64,000 bases of DNA from NCBI GenBank assembly GCA_025602905.1, contig JAHLKI010000023.1, forward strand, positions 310,001 to 374,000. Direction: 5' to 3'. The position numbers and the translations under genes were made by a program. The notes under the pieces were generated by a model. The model was not told the origin of the DNA, did no database searches, and was given only the letters and a program-made list of their open reading frames with translations. Every line of letters starts with the position of its first letter. Positions within the stretch are counted from its first letter, which is position 1. Source of the stretch: Phlyctochytrium arcticum. Its lineage: Eukaryota; Chytridiomycota; Chytridiomycetes; Chytridiales; Chytridiaceae. This document shows positions 1 through 11,127 of the stretch, piece by piece.

Positions 1-1602
1 AAGGTTCTGTCCATATACGTAGGAGTCTTTATGATCCTTTTGCCGGCGCTGGTAGCCCAATGGTGGAACAAGGCAAAACACATGAACAAGGAAAAGATTA
101 TGCACCCGACGATGGCAAAATACTACCGAGAGTTGAAAGAATCACTTGGATTCAAGGCCCTCTTGGATATTTTGTGCAAAGCGGACGAGTTCTACACGCT
201 CCTCTCATTAGACCGAGCCGATGTCCCCGCTTTGGAGCGTTTGACCGAACAGGTCAAGAAGGCCATGGAGGAAAACACTACGGACCGATGGAACAAAAAA
301 CCGTTTTCTGCCAAGGACCCTCAAACCGCCATGCAGCAAAAGGTTCTCCTCTTGCTGCACTCACATATGCTACGCCTTGTTCCGGACGATCCAAAGCTGG
401 CTAGGGAACAATTGATTGCTGCCGAGAAAAGTGTTCAGCTTGTAGGCGGCATGCTTCAGATTGCCATTACTCGCTCTTGGCTCAACATTGCTCTGAGCGT
501 TGTCGATATGGGGCAGATGCTCACCCAGGCCGTCTACTTTCATCAATCCCCCATCATGCAACTCCCCTATATCACCGCGGATAAAATGAAGTATTTTAAG
601 TCCAAGAAGCGGGACGTTGGTACCATTCGCGATCTTTTGGAGCTGGAGGATAAGGAACGCAATGACTTGCTCAGATTTTTGGAGCCGGAGCAGACAGATT
701 TGGTCGTGCACGTTGCAAAACAATACCCCATGTTGCGTGTCACTCAGGCAAAATTTTCAGTGCTGGGCGAGCCAGCCATTATACCTAGTGCCTTGGTGAC
801 CCTGACGGTCAAGCTTCAGGTTGCAACAGTTGAAGATTTGCGTCGTGATAAGGACAATGGATATGAATTGAAGGATGATGGAAGGGACGCGGAGGCGGAT
901 GAGGAAGATTTGAAGAATAACTGGTGGGAGACTAAGGAACCTGCCCCACTGGTTCACGCACCCTATTTCCCTGCGGTATGTTTTTAACTTCTTGAATATC
1001 CTTGGTGAACGAAAATTAAATTCATTTGTAGGATCGACGGGCTACGTGGTGGGTATACTTTGGCGATGTCAAGCAAAACCGCCTTATCACGATCGGCAAA
1101 GTATCCGACCTGTCCGATGAGAAAACTGTACGCCTGCAGTTCCAGGCTCCACCGCGACCGGGACAATGGCAGTTTCAAGTACTGGTCAAATCAGATTCTC
1201 ATTTGGGCTGCGATGCACTTTGCGAATTAAAGGTGGGAACTTTGCAAAGGCTGTTTGTGTTTCTGTCTGAGTTCCCTTTTAACTCGTGCTCTATTTTTTT
1301 AGTTGGTTGTTGAACCCCCAGAAGCGGCTCCCCTTCAAGAGGAAGATGATGATATCTCTGACCCCGAAGAGGACTCTATCGCTGGGCAAATGCATCAAAT
1401 GCGTTCAGGAGGTGGCGCTGCATCACCAGCAAAGACAAACGGAAAGAAGCGATCATCAAAACGCGCAGACAAGGCAGAGGGTGAGGAGGACAGTGAGGCT
1501 GGGTCACAGTCGGAAGAGAGCGAAGCAGAGTCGGATGGTCAGGGCCGCCCGCCTGCCAGGGGCGAGTTTGACGATTCGGATGATTCGGATGAGGACGCTT
1601 AG
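1..1602 (+). CDS. SEC63: SEC63 translocon subunit, 3' portion (5' end outside window)
   Basis: C-terminal part of Sec63, the ER membrane J-protein that works with the Sec61 channel and BiP in post-translational translocation. Exons are 1-975, 1032-1232 and 1303-1602, with GT-AG introns that keep frame. The frame is open to base 1. The first residues form a hydrophobic segment ending in LVAQWW, which fits the last transmembrane helix of the family, so the J domain lies upstream of the window. The Brl/Sec63 domain follows, with a beta-sandwich exon (ATWWVYFGD). The tail is strongly acidic and serine-rich, ending DDSDDSDEDA, like the CK2-phosphorylated Sec62-binding tail known in yeast. Identification is firm; only the 5' truncation limits it. 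Confidence 0.93.
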
Positions 1603-1870
1603 ATGCCATCAGACGTCCTTTACTTTTATTTTTTTTGGCCCGCGACATCTTGTCTTTCCTGTCTTTAGTGCTATTTTGTATTTTCATGTCTTTTTCTCTA
1701 TTTTACAAATGTATGTATTCATGCCTGGCTTTTGCTGATGATGAGATATAGTTTTAAAATCTTAAAACAATGAGAAAGATGCGTTTATGGGTGGGGCTGA
1801 AAATGTGAATGTACAGAATGAATAATAATGTTCAAGTGAGTGTTGGAGATATGAAGTTGGACGGGGGTTT

Positions 1871-4800
1871 CTACGCAATCGCCGTGAAAATCTCCTTCAT
1901 GATCTTCGGGATGTCGCTAGTGTTGAGTGCAACGAAGGCTTTGCCGGGGGGCATACTTCGGGTCAACCTAATGATTCGACATCCAAAGTTAGAAACCACA
2001 CACAGAATCCAATAATCTCGAATACCAAAACGTACATTCGCGCTTCCGATCCAAACGACCCAATAAATAAAACAGCAGCGTTGACTTTCGGGTCCTTCTC
2101 CAAGATCTTGGCTAATGCCTCAGGTCGGATGCCGTACCGCTGCAAATTAGCATCCGACATGATCAATGTAAAGTAATCGTCGGCGTCCGTCTCGGCAACC
2201 TCCTTGACGGCCCGTTCGGCAGCCTTAAGCGTCGTATCTCCCGAGAAACAGTATTGGGAATGGGCCGACATGGCTTGCAGGACTTTCAGGCGGCCCATTT
2301 CGTCCGTGGGGGGTTTGGTGGGGAGGACAAAGGGGATACAGTCCGAGTCACCCGAGTGGCCTACAATGTCATAGACGTACTTGTCGCCCAGTTTCGAAAG
2401 TGACTCCATGATCATGAGGCAAGTCTCAAGGGAGCGATTCAGTCGTCCGTCGTGTTCATTGTACGAATACATGGATGCGGACACATCAAAGACAAACTTG
2501 AGGCGCTTGGGTTTTTTGGCAATGGACCCATGCTCTGGTGTTTCATCACCGCGACGCTTGTAAATGGCCGAGGATCCCGTCAACCCTTCAATGATTTTCG
2601 CTTCGTCAAACTCGCCGTCGGTTTGGTTGGGGAGCCAAGTCCGTTCTTTTTCCTTAGCCTGCACACCTTCCAAGATGACTTTGAGCTGCATGATTTCCTG
2701 GCGGACATTGTCATAAATATCTTTGTAGACGCCGGCTTCGTACGAGCTCATCTGAATCTCTTTCAAGCGACGCTCGAGCGCTTCGCGGCCCATTTGCTGA
2801 GCGGCCTGCTTGATGTGATCCGGGACATCGTTCTTGATGTCGTCGGGAAGGCGGACGATGGGATTACCAGCTTTGTGTAGCCGGTAAGGTCCCCCACGGC
2901 CACCAATCCCAGCAGTGTTGCTCCCGCCAGATCCGCCGGCAAATTTACCACCACCTACGTGGGATTTACCATCGACTTCGCCGTGCGTTGGAGCGGTTGG
3001 GGCAGGGGGCATTTTGGATTTTCCCTTTTCCCACTTGACCTCGAGCTGTTTGGACTCGAATCCAGTTCCGCCGCCACCTCTACCTTTCTTCACGGCTTGA
3101 ATACCAACAGCAGATACATTGAGCCTACAGAACGTCGTCGGTCAAAATTTATATCATCGTTGCAGCGACGCAAAGACCATAAACTCACCCATGCTTTCTC
3201 AACGCAGTCATCAGAACGTCAAAGAACTCTTTTCGATGAACATCAAAGTCAAAGACGTTCCGCAACACCTGATCCAGAGGCTCATCCGGAAACTCCCTCA
3301 TATGCTTGACCAGGTTCATGAGCTCGCGCAATGAGTACGGATAATTGACCAGACCGTCGTCAAATGCTTTACGCAGGTCGCCAAACGCCAAGACAAGGTT
3401 ATACAGTACTTGCGGGTCCAGCTCGGGGGCGGACTGACACAGTAAAGAGTGTTCAGAGGCTACATCGGGGTTTTCGACCGCGTGGCAGGAAAACACTTCA
3501 CCGATGGCGGTGAAAAAGTCATTACCGAGGAACGGGTACCCGGGGCGATTGGCCAACACAATCATGCGGAAATCCGGGTGGAGGTAAATGTCGCGTGAGT
3601 GGTCGGCTGGACGATCGTTCTGATTGCGCGGGGCAGGACGGATGCGTCGTCCGTCGGCCAATGACATTTCGCCCGTTTCAGCTAGGGATTTCAAAATACT
3701 GGTGATGTATACGGGAGCTTTGTCGGCCTCGTCAACGACCAGAACTCGACCTTTGCGAGCAGCACGTACTAGGGGACTATCCTTGTAGCTGATGTTTCCA
3801 TTCTCCACAACCGGCTGCACAGTAAGTGACTGTACAGTCGTGTCCCGGTGTAATTGAATGTACTCGCGGGGGCGGCCAATCAGCTCGAGCACTCGATCCG
3901 TGAGTCGGTTTTTACCCACGCCCTGATTCCCAATCAAAAGCAAATGTTCACCCAAGACAAAATCAACGGCAATTTCACGCATGACACGTGTATGGACGGG
4001 GTTATCGAAAAAGCCAGGTCCGTTCTCGGCAGTGTGAGGAATGAGAGCACCGGCTTCAAGATCATCGGGTCGAATGGAATATTTAGGCAACGTCACATCC
4101 CCCAGGCGTACATGTTGAGGTTTGATATCAATAGTGTATTCGATCAGCTTGGTAGGCGGGGCGATATTTGCATCAGCCAAGACATCTTCCAACGCCTGTC
4201 GAGCCAAATGGGGAAGAAATGCGCTGAGACATGTTCGATGGATTGCTGTATACAGTGATTCTTCAGGAAATTCTGCCATTCTGCGACAAATTCGCAGCAC
4301 TTGGCGCGTAGACAGCGACGCTGATTTAGCGAGGATCGTCTCATGCCCCGACCCACCGCCTTCCGCCAAAGCTCTAAATCTCGCTGCAAAATCTAGTAAT
4401 TGCCTCGCCGCGGCTTCTGGGCACCGTGTCAGGACGCGCAATAGTGCAGCCTCTTCCTCGATGTCCATAGCGCCAACCTCCAAAAATTGGAACATGGATG
4501 CGATTTCTTCGGTCAACCAAGCCATATCCTGCTTGGGTGCTTTGTGATGCAGGTGGACGGTACCAGTGGCAATAACTCGAAAGGCAGGGTGTACTCGAAT
4601 AACGCCGCGCGCAGTGAGTTCTTCCACAGACAGACCAGATTGTTCGCGTAATGCATCATAGTTTCGAGCGCTAGTCAAGAATGTTCCGTCTGGTAGGAAA
4701 GCTTCACGGTCTTGGACCAGACGCTGCAGACTAGAAATGGTGCCCGCTCGTACCCAGTGCAACCCATCCAAAACCGCCACTTTGCCTTCTATTGCTGCGC

Positions 4801-6695
4801 GAACGAGTGCTGACGACTCCCAGAATGTACTTCCATCTGTGCGAGTACCTCGTCGTTGCAGGAGGTCGCGAGCAGTCATGTCGCGATACATATGGACGAC
4901 TTCAACCTCGTAGCCAAAGAGGGCGGCGAACCGCATAATTGCCGTGGTTTTGCCACTGCCTTTGGGCCCTACAAGACACATGTCGCTTCCCAAAGCATGT
5001 GCTTGAGCCATCCGAGAGACGACATCCTGATATCGCGGCGTATGTACAAACTGTCCAAACCCACGCGTTTCCTCTGTTGCCAGAGATGATGCGGGCGCGG
5101 AGCCCATTTCAATGGGTAGCTGCGTAGACCCAGCCCCAGACTTGAATGTAACGGTGGACGGCGTAATGGCTGACAGGTCATAAGCTGACCGTCTTGCCGC
5201 ATGTGGTCCAACCTGAATGTTGATGGGCAACTTTGAGTTACCGGCCAATGTGTGAAACGCCTGAGCCTGTTCGCTGTTGAGAGCGTTTCCGACCCATGCG
5301 GATGGCCACACACGTAGCAGCGCATTACCTAGGTTTCGTCGCTCTTCCGGGAAGTAGCTCAGCAAGTCTATCAGGCTGCCAACCGCAGTTTGCGAAAATT
5401 GCGGTAAGAGCGCCGCATTTGAAGCTTCATTATCAGAGATGGTAAGTTGATCCTTGATCTCATACGTGTATTTAATGGTTTGCATCAAGTCTCGCAGTTT
5501 CTGCAAGATTTCATTTGCATCGGCAATGGTTTCGGGACTGGCCGCGGCTGATTGTTCGTCCACTCTGACGCGTGCATCTGACCCATCGAAAGGGCTCTCG
5601 ATGTATCTGACTTGGAAACGACTGCGAAATGGAGGGTCCAATGGGTTTCCGGGATACGGCGGAACGGGTACTCCCAAGGCAATTACCCGAAAGTGTTCAC
5701 TCGCACGGACCAGCCGCCACGCGCTTAACTCTTTCTTCGAGTGTTGCTTGAGTAAAGCATCGTATCGAGCATGATGAACGATATGGCGACCATCCTCCAA
5801 ATTCATTTCTCGGTTTTCCAACAGGTTGTTGAGGACGGGTAGGACATTGCGCTCTGTCTTTTCGATCCCCTCAATGACCAATACACGGCCCTCCACTGCA
5901 GCCTTGACCGCGACACCATCCACCCAATGTGCGGTGAGAGATCCTCCCGGCCGCGTTGTTTCACGAACAATTTCTCGCCGTTGTTTCAGATCAGACTCTG
6001 CAGATGTATCACGATGAAGGGCAACATATTCATGTTCTCGATTTACCAGATGCAGATACGTCAAGGCCAAATGTCGCTTCAATGGGCCGGGTGGGCTGGA
6101 TAGCACTATTGTCAATGGAGTTCATCTCTTTTTGAAAGGGTTGATAAACTCACCCGATAAGAAACATGTCCTGGCCCAAACGATCCTTGCGCATCATCCA
6201 TTGCAAATGAGCTAGCACATCCTGACGGTCCAGATCCAAATGTCCCGTCATGGGAACTTTGTGAATCGCAGATGAGCGTGCCAATGGAACGCAAACATCC
6301 CCAATGCATACACGCTCTGCATCCATCTCTGTAAAAAAAAGTTCATCTAAAGTTAGAGTTGGGATTTGGGGGACGCATTACCGGTGACACCCACCTGGGG
6401 ACGGTATACTTGTTTCACTTGAATCCAACTTTGCAGCGGCAGTAGACATTGTTCTTGTAGAGCTATTGACCTGCTGCATCAGTTGGCGGACCCTCCGCTC
6501 GGCCGAGCCTGCAGCTCCTGGCCCCCCAACGACTCGAGGAAAAGTCATTCCAGCGTGCGTTTGCGGTAAAGTTGCCCGGCAAGTATGGGATCTACTCGTA
6601 TGTAGTAATTGCCTGGACGCAAGGACCCTACAGCTGCTTCTTCTTGTTGTTGCTGCGGATATGGCACTGCCAGGTCGAACGACGCACCCAAGCAT
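1871..6695 (-). CDS. VWA8: VWA8-like mitochondrial AAA/VWA-domain ATPase
   Basis: Five exons: 6695-6395, 6328-6154, 6095-3189, 3124-2036 and 1967-1871, giving 1522 aa; all joins keep frame. The N terminus is rich in Arg, Ser and Leu (RQLLHTSR near residue 28) and lacks acidic residues early, which suggests a mitochondrial presequence. Three AAA modules follow. They have P-loop-like GPPGP near residue 159 (a degenerate Walker A), GPKGSGKT near 537 and GNQGVGKN near 880, with matching Walker B-like strands (VLVIEG, VAVLDG, VLVVDEAD). A C-terminal von Willebrand A domain carries a MIDAS motif, DVSAS, near 1340. This order is that of VWA8, a mitochondrial matrix-side ATPase of uncertain substrate in animals. 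The protein is shorter than the roughly 1900-aa animal form. It converges on SEC63 at its 3' end. Confidence 0.92.
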
Positions 6696-6967
6696 GCTCT
6701 ATTTATACTGAATCCTCGGAGTTTCAAGGCTCCTTCAACAAGCACGCGCTGGTGGGGCTCGGTTCAACTCTTATCCTTTCATTTGCCCGACATCTTTTCC
6801 CATCTATAGCAGGTCAAAGGACATTTACGCTGTGATTTACTTGAGCAATGCATTCATTCTAACGTCTGTTACATAGATCAATGTGCAATATGCGAGTTAT
6901 TTATCATTGACATGAACATTTGATGACCATCGCTCCAGCTTTATAGGAGGACTATGTATCGGAAGCT

Positions 6968-7030
6968 TATGTCCAAGTCTTGAGGCAACATCTATCATGT
7001 CCTAGTTTTGAGGCAACATCTTATATCTGC
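6968..7030 (+). repeat. 5'-flank repeat of the CRN family (unit 1)
   Basis: The sequence around TTGAGGCAACATCT occurs twice here in tandem and again at 9592-9633 upstream of the third CRN-like copy. The similarity continues patchily through a GTGTC..GAGACA stretch and CTGAAATTGGC. It marks the edge of a duplicated segment that carried promoter-side DNA along with the genes. Confidence 0.6.
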
Positions 7031-7101
7031 AACTCTTTTTGCTGGCAAACGGGTGTCAGAGACATTTCGGCCAAGGGTCTGAAATTGGCATCGGAGGAGG
7101 G

Positions 7102-7108
7102 TATAAAA
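7102..7108 (+). promoter_or_regulatory. TATA-like box upstream of CRN copy 1
   Basis: TATAAAA lies about 125 nt before the ATG at 7231. The intervening leader (CTCAGCGTTTCTCCCAC and the GCAGTTGT just before the ATG) is also found in the leader of the intact copy on the opposite strand, so the promoter/leader unit is conserved in the family. Confidence 0.45.
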
Positions 7109-7230
7109 AAAGGCGCGAGGAAATTCATCACAGACACACACTCACACACCGGCTCTCAGCGTTTCTCCCACTCCCACATATTCCCTTGGACGTATTCCTG
7201 TCTACCATATGATACTTTGCAGTTGTCAGC

Positions 7231-8400
7231 ATGGGTCGTCGTAAGAGATCATCTGGGAAAGTCCGCAATATGAACAGAGATACACGTGTCAATTCGCCCG
7301 GTTCGCAACCCACCATGTCCACAATCTGGTTTCAACTGACCAATAGGAACGGCGAACGATTGCCGGAAACAATTCCGGCGTCGAGCTTCCGCAAACTGCG
7401 ACCGTGAAAGACTTGCGCCAAGCCGTCCACCCCCTTGTCCTCGACTTTGTTAACTGCAACGCTTCGGAACTCGATGTCTGCGAAGCTGAGACAATGCATC
7501 GTTTGAATTTGCGCACTAGATTGAATACGTTCGACACGGAGAAAACCCCATTACTGATTGTGGTATCGGATCGAGCGCAACCGACGACAATTGGTATGAG
7601 AGCGAAATTACAATTCTATAAGCCATTCTAACGGTAAACCTCGTCAGTTTCCCGTCCAGGCTTGCTTGAGAAACTCCAGAGGTTGCTCATGACTAAACAG
7701 ATTATCGTCGTATGTTTACCGCCCGGCGGTGGCAAATCACTTTTTGATTTGCTTGCAGTGACGGAAAGAAGGAACTTGATTTACGTTTCACTGGTCGATA
7801 TCGATTTTGCCAGATTTGTTGATCATTTGCGCGAAGGAAGTGTCACTAACTCCAAAAACCGTAAGCATTCTTTCAATACTATCGGCAATTGTACTGTCTG
7901 GCTGGACGATGCCCCAATACAGTTCAGCCAAACTAATCAATGGAGAGGCCTTGTTAAATAAGTGATGCCCGAGACCCGAGGCGTGAAATTTGTGGTCTCT
8001 ACAAGACATTTGGATGAAGACAGTCCTGGCGTGCTTCACTGCTACCAACGGTTGGATCAGGAGCATTTTCAAATGTCGCCCGAGGAGGCGCGCAGATTTC
8101 TCAGAGCTTGGGGTTTCCCCCCAGTGGAACCTAGGTGTTTCTGGAGATGTTTCGTAGCTTACAAGAGCCAGCTTAAGCAGATTCAACCGGATATGTTGCA
8201 GATCGGGCGACCTCTCATCTGAATTGTCATCGCGACTGACTGACCACGAACGAACGACGGGTCTAGTCGCACGCTTTGGGTGCCATGTCAATAGATTAGA
8301 CGTACGTAAACGCGTCGGAAGAGTAATGACAACGAGCTTAAGGAGTTCAGCGCCAAAGGGTTAGGCTGCACGATGGCATTCACTGTGGACTCTTCTGCTG
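7231..8400 (+). pseudogene. Crinkler (CRN)-like gene, copy 1, disabled
   Basis: The start (MGRRKRSSGKVRN) matches the intact copy at 9517-8652. Near 7362-7375 one base is missing relative to that copy, shifting out of frame; the correct frame resumes as VELPQTATVKDLRQAV. An intron with donor GTATGA and an acceptor before the LEKLQRLL region follows. The P-loop PPGGGKS is intact. An in-frame TAA at 7959-7961 interrupts the protein at the position of NTV in copy 3. Homology continues past the stop to a second stop at 8222 (..LQIGRPLI). It then persists in degraded form to about 8400, matching the relic at 10740-11086. This copy shows that the ancestral protein had a longer C terminus than copies 2 and 3 now encode. 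Confidence 0.65.
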
Positions 8401-8552
8401 GCACGGGAATTCAAGTAGGATTGGGACGTAGACAACGCCGTTTGCGACTGGTAGTTTTTTTTGACTTCTGAGGGAATATTTGCGCGGAACTGTGTCCCAT
8501 CAAATGCATCATAGTCGCTTGCTACACTTTATTAAATATTTCGTCTGGCCTA

Positions 8553-8632
8553 GACTAATTCTGAACCCCAAAGTCTGATGGAATTTCAAGAATTAGTCCA
8601 TGTCAGAATTGTATTTAAATATACATTTTGGT
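8553..8632 (+). repeat. Hairpin-cored element, copy A
   Basis: GACTAATTCT (8553-8562) and its reverse complement AGAATTAGTC (8589-8598) enclose about 26 nt. A conserved tail with CAGAATTG and ACATTTTG follows to about 8632. The whole unit recurs at 10579-10663 in the same orientation. It could be a 3'-flank structure of the CRN family or a small non-autonomous element. Confidence 0.5.
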
Positions 8633-8651
8633 TCTGTGCAAGAAGTTAACT

Positions 8652-9517
8652 TCAAACCGATTTATCCTCCTCCACCCGTGGGTGGGAAGGAAGTGCGGCA
8701 CCGTAGGGAGGGTCATCCAGACTCGTTGTAGATATCACAAATCTCACGCCCCGGGTCATGGGCATCGCTACCTTCACAAGTACTTGCCATTGTTGAGTTT
8801 GGCTGAACTGTGTTTGGGCATCCTCCAGCCAAACAGTACAATTGCCGACAGTATTGAAAGAATGCTCATGGTTGTTGGAGTCAGTGACCCTTCCTTGGCT
8901 CAAATCCTTAAAAAATTTGACAAAATCGATATCGACCAGTGAAACGTAAATGAAGCTCCAGCTCCCTCTTTCCGTTGCAAGCAACTCAAAAAGGGATTTG
9001 CCACCGCCGGGCGGTAAACATACGACGACAATAAGGTGTGCGATGAGCAACCTCTGGAGTTTCTCAAGCAAACTTGGAAGGGAAACAGACGGAACAACTT
9101 GAGAGGTATATACGTTAGATGGTGTACCTGTAGTTGCTTTCGCTCTACCTTACCACTTCTTGTCGGTTGCGCTGGCTCGGGCACTACAACCAGTAATGGA
9201 TATTTCTCCGTGTCGAACGTATTCAACCTAGTGCGGGGATCCAATTCATGCATTGTTCCAGGTTCGCAGACTTTGAGTGCGGAAGGGACGCATTTTATAG
9301 AGTCGGGGAGATACGCTGCGTGGACAGCATGGAGCAAGGCACTCACGGTCGCATTTTGCGGAAGCTCGACGCCGTCAAGGTTTAATCCCGGCAGTGGTTC
9401 GCCATTTGAGTTGCTCAGTTGATGCCAGATTATGGTCGTGGTGGGTTGCGAACCACCCGGTGTGTTTACACTTCGCACTTTCCCAGGTGATCTCTTACGA
9501 CGACTACGACCGCCCAT
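8652..9517 (-). CDS. Crinkler (CRN)-like protein with P-loop domain, intact copy
   Basis: Two exons, 9517-9154 and 9097-8652, give 269 aa. Donor GTAAGG and acceptor CTCAAG keep frame and match the exon borders implied by the sister copies. Residues about 30-120 resemble the ubiquitin-like CRN header, ending LLVVVPEPAQP as CRN headers end in a strand followed by P-rich residues. After the junction comes LEKLQRLL, then a Walker A-like CLPPGGGKS and a beta strand FIYVSLVDIDF, consistent with an NTPase domain. CRN proteins are known as secreted or nuclear effectors in oomycetes and are common in chytrids and glomeromycetes. No signal peptide is visible. It is the only undamaged copy of four, though it lacks the longer C terminus traceable in copy 1. 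The family assignment rests on recalled pattern, not a search. Confidence 0.6.
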
Positions 9518-9591
9518 GGCTCACAACTGCGAAGTATTAGTGGTAAACAGGAATACGTGGGTGTGGGAGAAACGCTGAGAACCGTTAGGAC

Positions 9592-9633
9592 TTTATGTCC
9601 AAGTCTTGAGGCAACATCTTAAATGGCAAAAGG
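9592..9633 (+). repeat. 5'-flank repeat of the CRN family (unit 2)
   Basis: Second occurrence of the ATGTCCAAGTCTTGAGGCAA-type sequence seen at 6968-7030. It is followed by degraded similarity to the rest of the copy 1 upstream region. It lies in the 206-bp interval between the divergent copies 2 and 3. Confidence 0.55.
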
Positions 9634-9723
9634 GTGGGTGTCTCAGAGACACCGCCTGAAATTGGCTTGCATCGCACCCCCCTGATTGTAGACTCTCCCT
9701 CTTCAACAGCACAAAATTGCAGA

Positions 9724-10529
9724 AATGGGTAACCCCACCACGGATCGAAATCTGGTATCAACTGAGCAGCTCAAACGGCGAACCATTGCCGGGATTAAGC
9801 CTTGACGGCATCGAGCTTCCGCAAAATGCGACCGTGAGTGCCTTGCGCCCTTGCTGTCCACGCAGCGTATCTCCCTGACTCTATATAAAATGCACCCCTT
9901 CCGCACTCAAAGTCTGCGAACCTGGGACAATGCATGAATTGGATCCCCGCACTAGGTTGAATACGTTCGACACGGAGAAATATCCATTACTGGTTGTGGT
10001 GCGCGAGCCAGCGCAACCGACAAGTGGTAAGGTAGAGCGAAAGCAACTACATGGACACTATCTAACGTGTATACCGTATACCTCTCAAGTTGTTCCGTCA
10101 GTTTCCCGTCAACGTTCTCTTGAGAAACTCCAGAGGTTCCTCATGACTGCACAGATTATCGTCGTATGTTTACCGCCCGGCGGTGGCAAATCACTTTTTG
10201 ATTTGCTTGCAACGACGGAAAGAAGGAACTTGATTTACGTTTCACTAGTCGATATCGATTTTGTCAAATTTGTCGATGATTTGAGTCAAGGAAGGGTCAC
10301 TGACTCCAACAACCGTGAGCATTCTTTCAGCACTATTGGCAATTGCATTGTTTGGCTGGACGATGCTCAAACACAGTTCAGCCAAACTGGGCAATGGCAA
10401 GGACTTGTGAATACAGTGATGTCCAGGACCCGGGGCGTGAGATTTGTGATATCTACAACGAGTCTGGATGACCCTCCCGAAGGTGCCTACCTTCGTTCCT
10501 ACCATTTGGTGAAGGAGGATGGTTTTTGA
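9724..10529 (+). pseudogene. Crinkler (CRN)-like gene, copy 3, N terminus broken
   Basis: DNA is about as close to the intact copy as copy 1 is, but the first ATG is out of frame with the header. One extra base near 9845 (TTGCGCCCTTGC against TTGCTCCATGC in the intact copy) shifts the frame into TGA. A two-base TA expansion near 9885 would restore it too late. The second half, from 9930 to the stop, stays open with or without removal of the predicted intron, whose length is a multiple of three. That half retains the PPGGGKS P-loop. A product started at the internal ATG at 9930 would lack most of the header. Best read as a pseudogene with a surviving 3' ORF. Confidence 0.6.
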
Positions 10530-10578
10530 ATACCGCGCTATAGTCTGGCCTCTCCCCCACATTTTATGCTCTGAACTT

Positions 10579-10663
10579 GACTAATTCTTAACTCCCAAAG
10601 TATGATGGGATGTCGAGAATTGGTCTAGCTCAGAATTGCATTGATATCAAGTACATTTTGTTG
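10579..10663 (+). repeat. Hairpin-cored element, copy B
   Basis: GACTAATTCT (10579-10588) pairs with AGAATTGGTC (10616-10625) with one G-T wobble. The loop and tail match copy A at 8553-8632. It lies 50 nt after the stop of CRN copy 3. Confidence 0.5.
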
Positions 10664-10739
10664 TTTATGGCCGTTGGCAAACAGCGGTTGTTCATAAATC
10701 TAATCACCACATACAGTGTCCCTATCATACTTTGATTGT

Positions 10740-11086
10740 AAACGGTCGTGATTGCGGGGCCAGCACCTCCAACATTGTAGTTCAGAATGCCATGGATTTG
10801 TAAAACGTGAACACCCCAAAGCTCGTAGTTAATAACTCTTTCCCACGCTCGACGCAGATTTGCAGTACGTGTGTTTCATTTATTGGCATGGCAACCACGT
10901 GGGAACCCCGGGTCGGGTTGACAGGTTGCCCGATCTGCAACATCCCCATTTCAATCTGCTCAAGCTGGTTCTTGCTGAACCTACAAAGCGTTTCAGACAC
11001 ACCTTCCGTACGACTTTCGGGATGGAAGAGCGTTCAACTGGAACGCTCTTCCATCTCGTTTTCCAGCTCAAACGTCGTCGATCCAT
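10740..11086 (-). pseudogene. CRN-like 3' relic (copy 4)
   Basis: On the minus strand the DNA from about 11010 to 10740 aligns with the degraded 3' end of CRN copy 1. Both share a GTTTCGTAGCTTAC / CTTTGTAGGTTCAG block, then CAGCTT(A/G)AGCAGATT and ATGTTGCAGATCGGGC. Here the reading frame (LEQIEMGMLQIGQP..) runs on to TFYKSMAF with a stop at 10782. No header or P-loop is present upstream. It is the best-preserved version of the family's original C terminus. Confidence 0.5.
11021..11055. repeat. Perfect 15-bp inverted repeat
   Basis: GATGGAAGAGCGTTC (11021-11035) and GAACGCTCTTCCATC (11041-11055) are exact reverse complements around a 5-nt loop. It sits at the upstream edge of the CRN 3' relic, where homology to the other copies ends. 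Confidence 0.8.
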
Positions 11087-11127
11087 GCCACCAACCTGTC
11101 AGTCCTCTCCCCAAACTCATCCCCCAC

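Noticed and set aside
9930..10529. Copy 3 of the CRN family as an intact gene
   Set aside because: The ORF is open, but the header upstream is broken by two indels and the first ATG is out of frame, so it is listed as a pseudogene.
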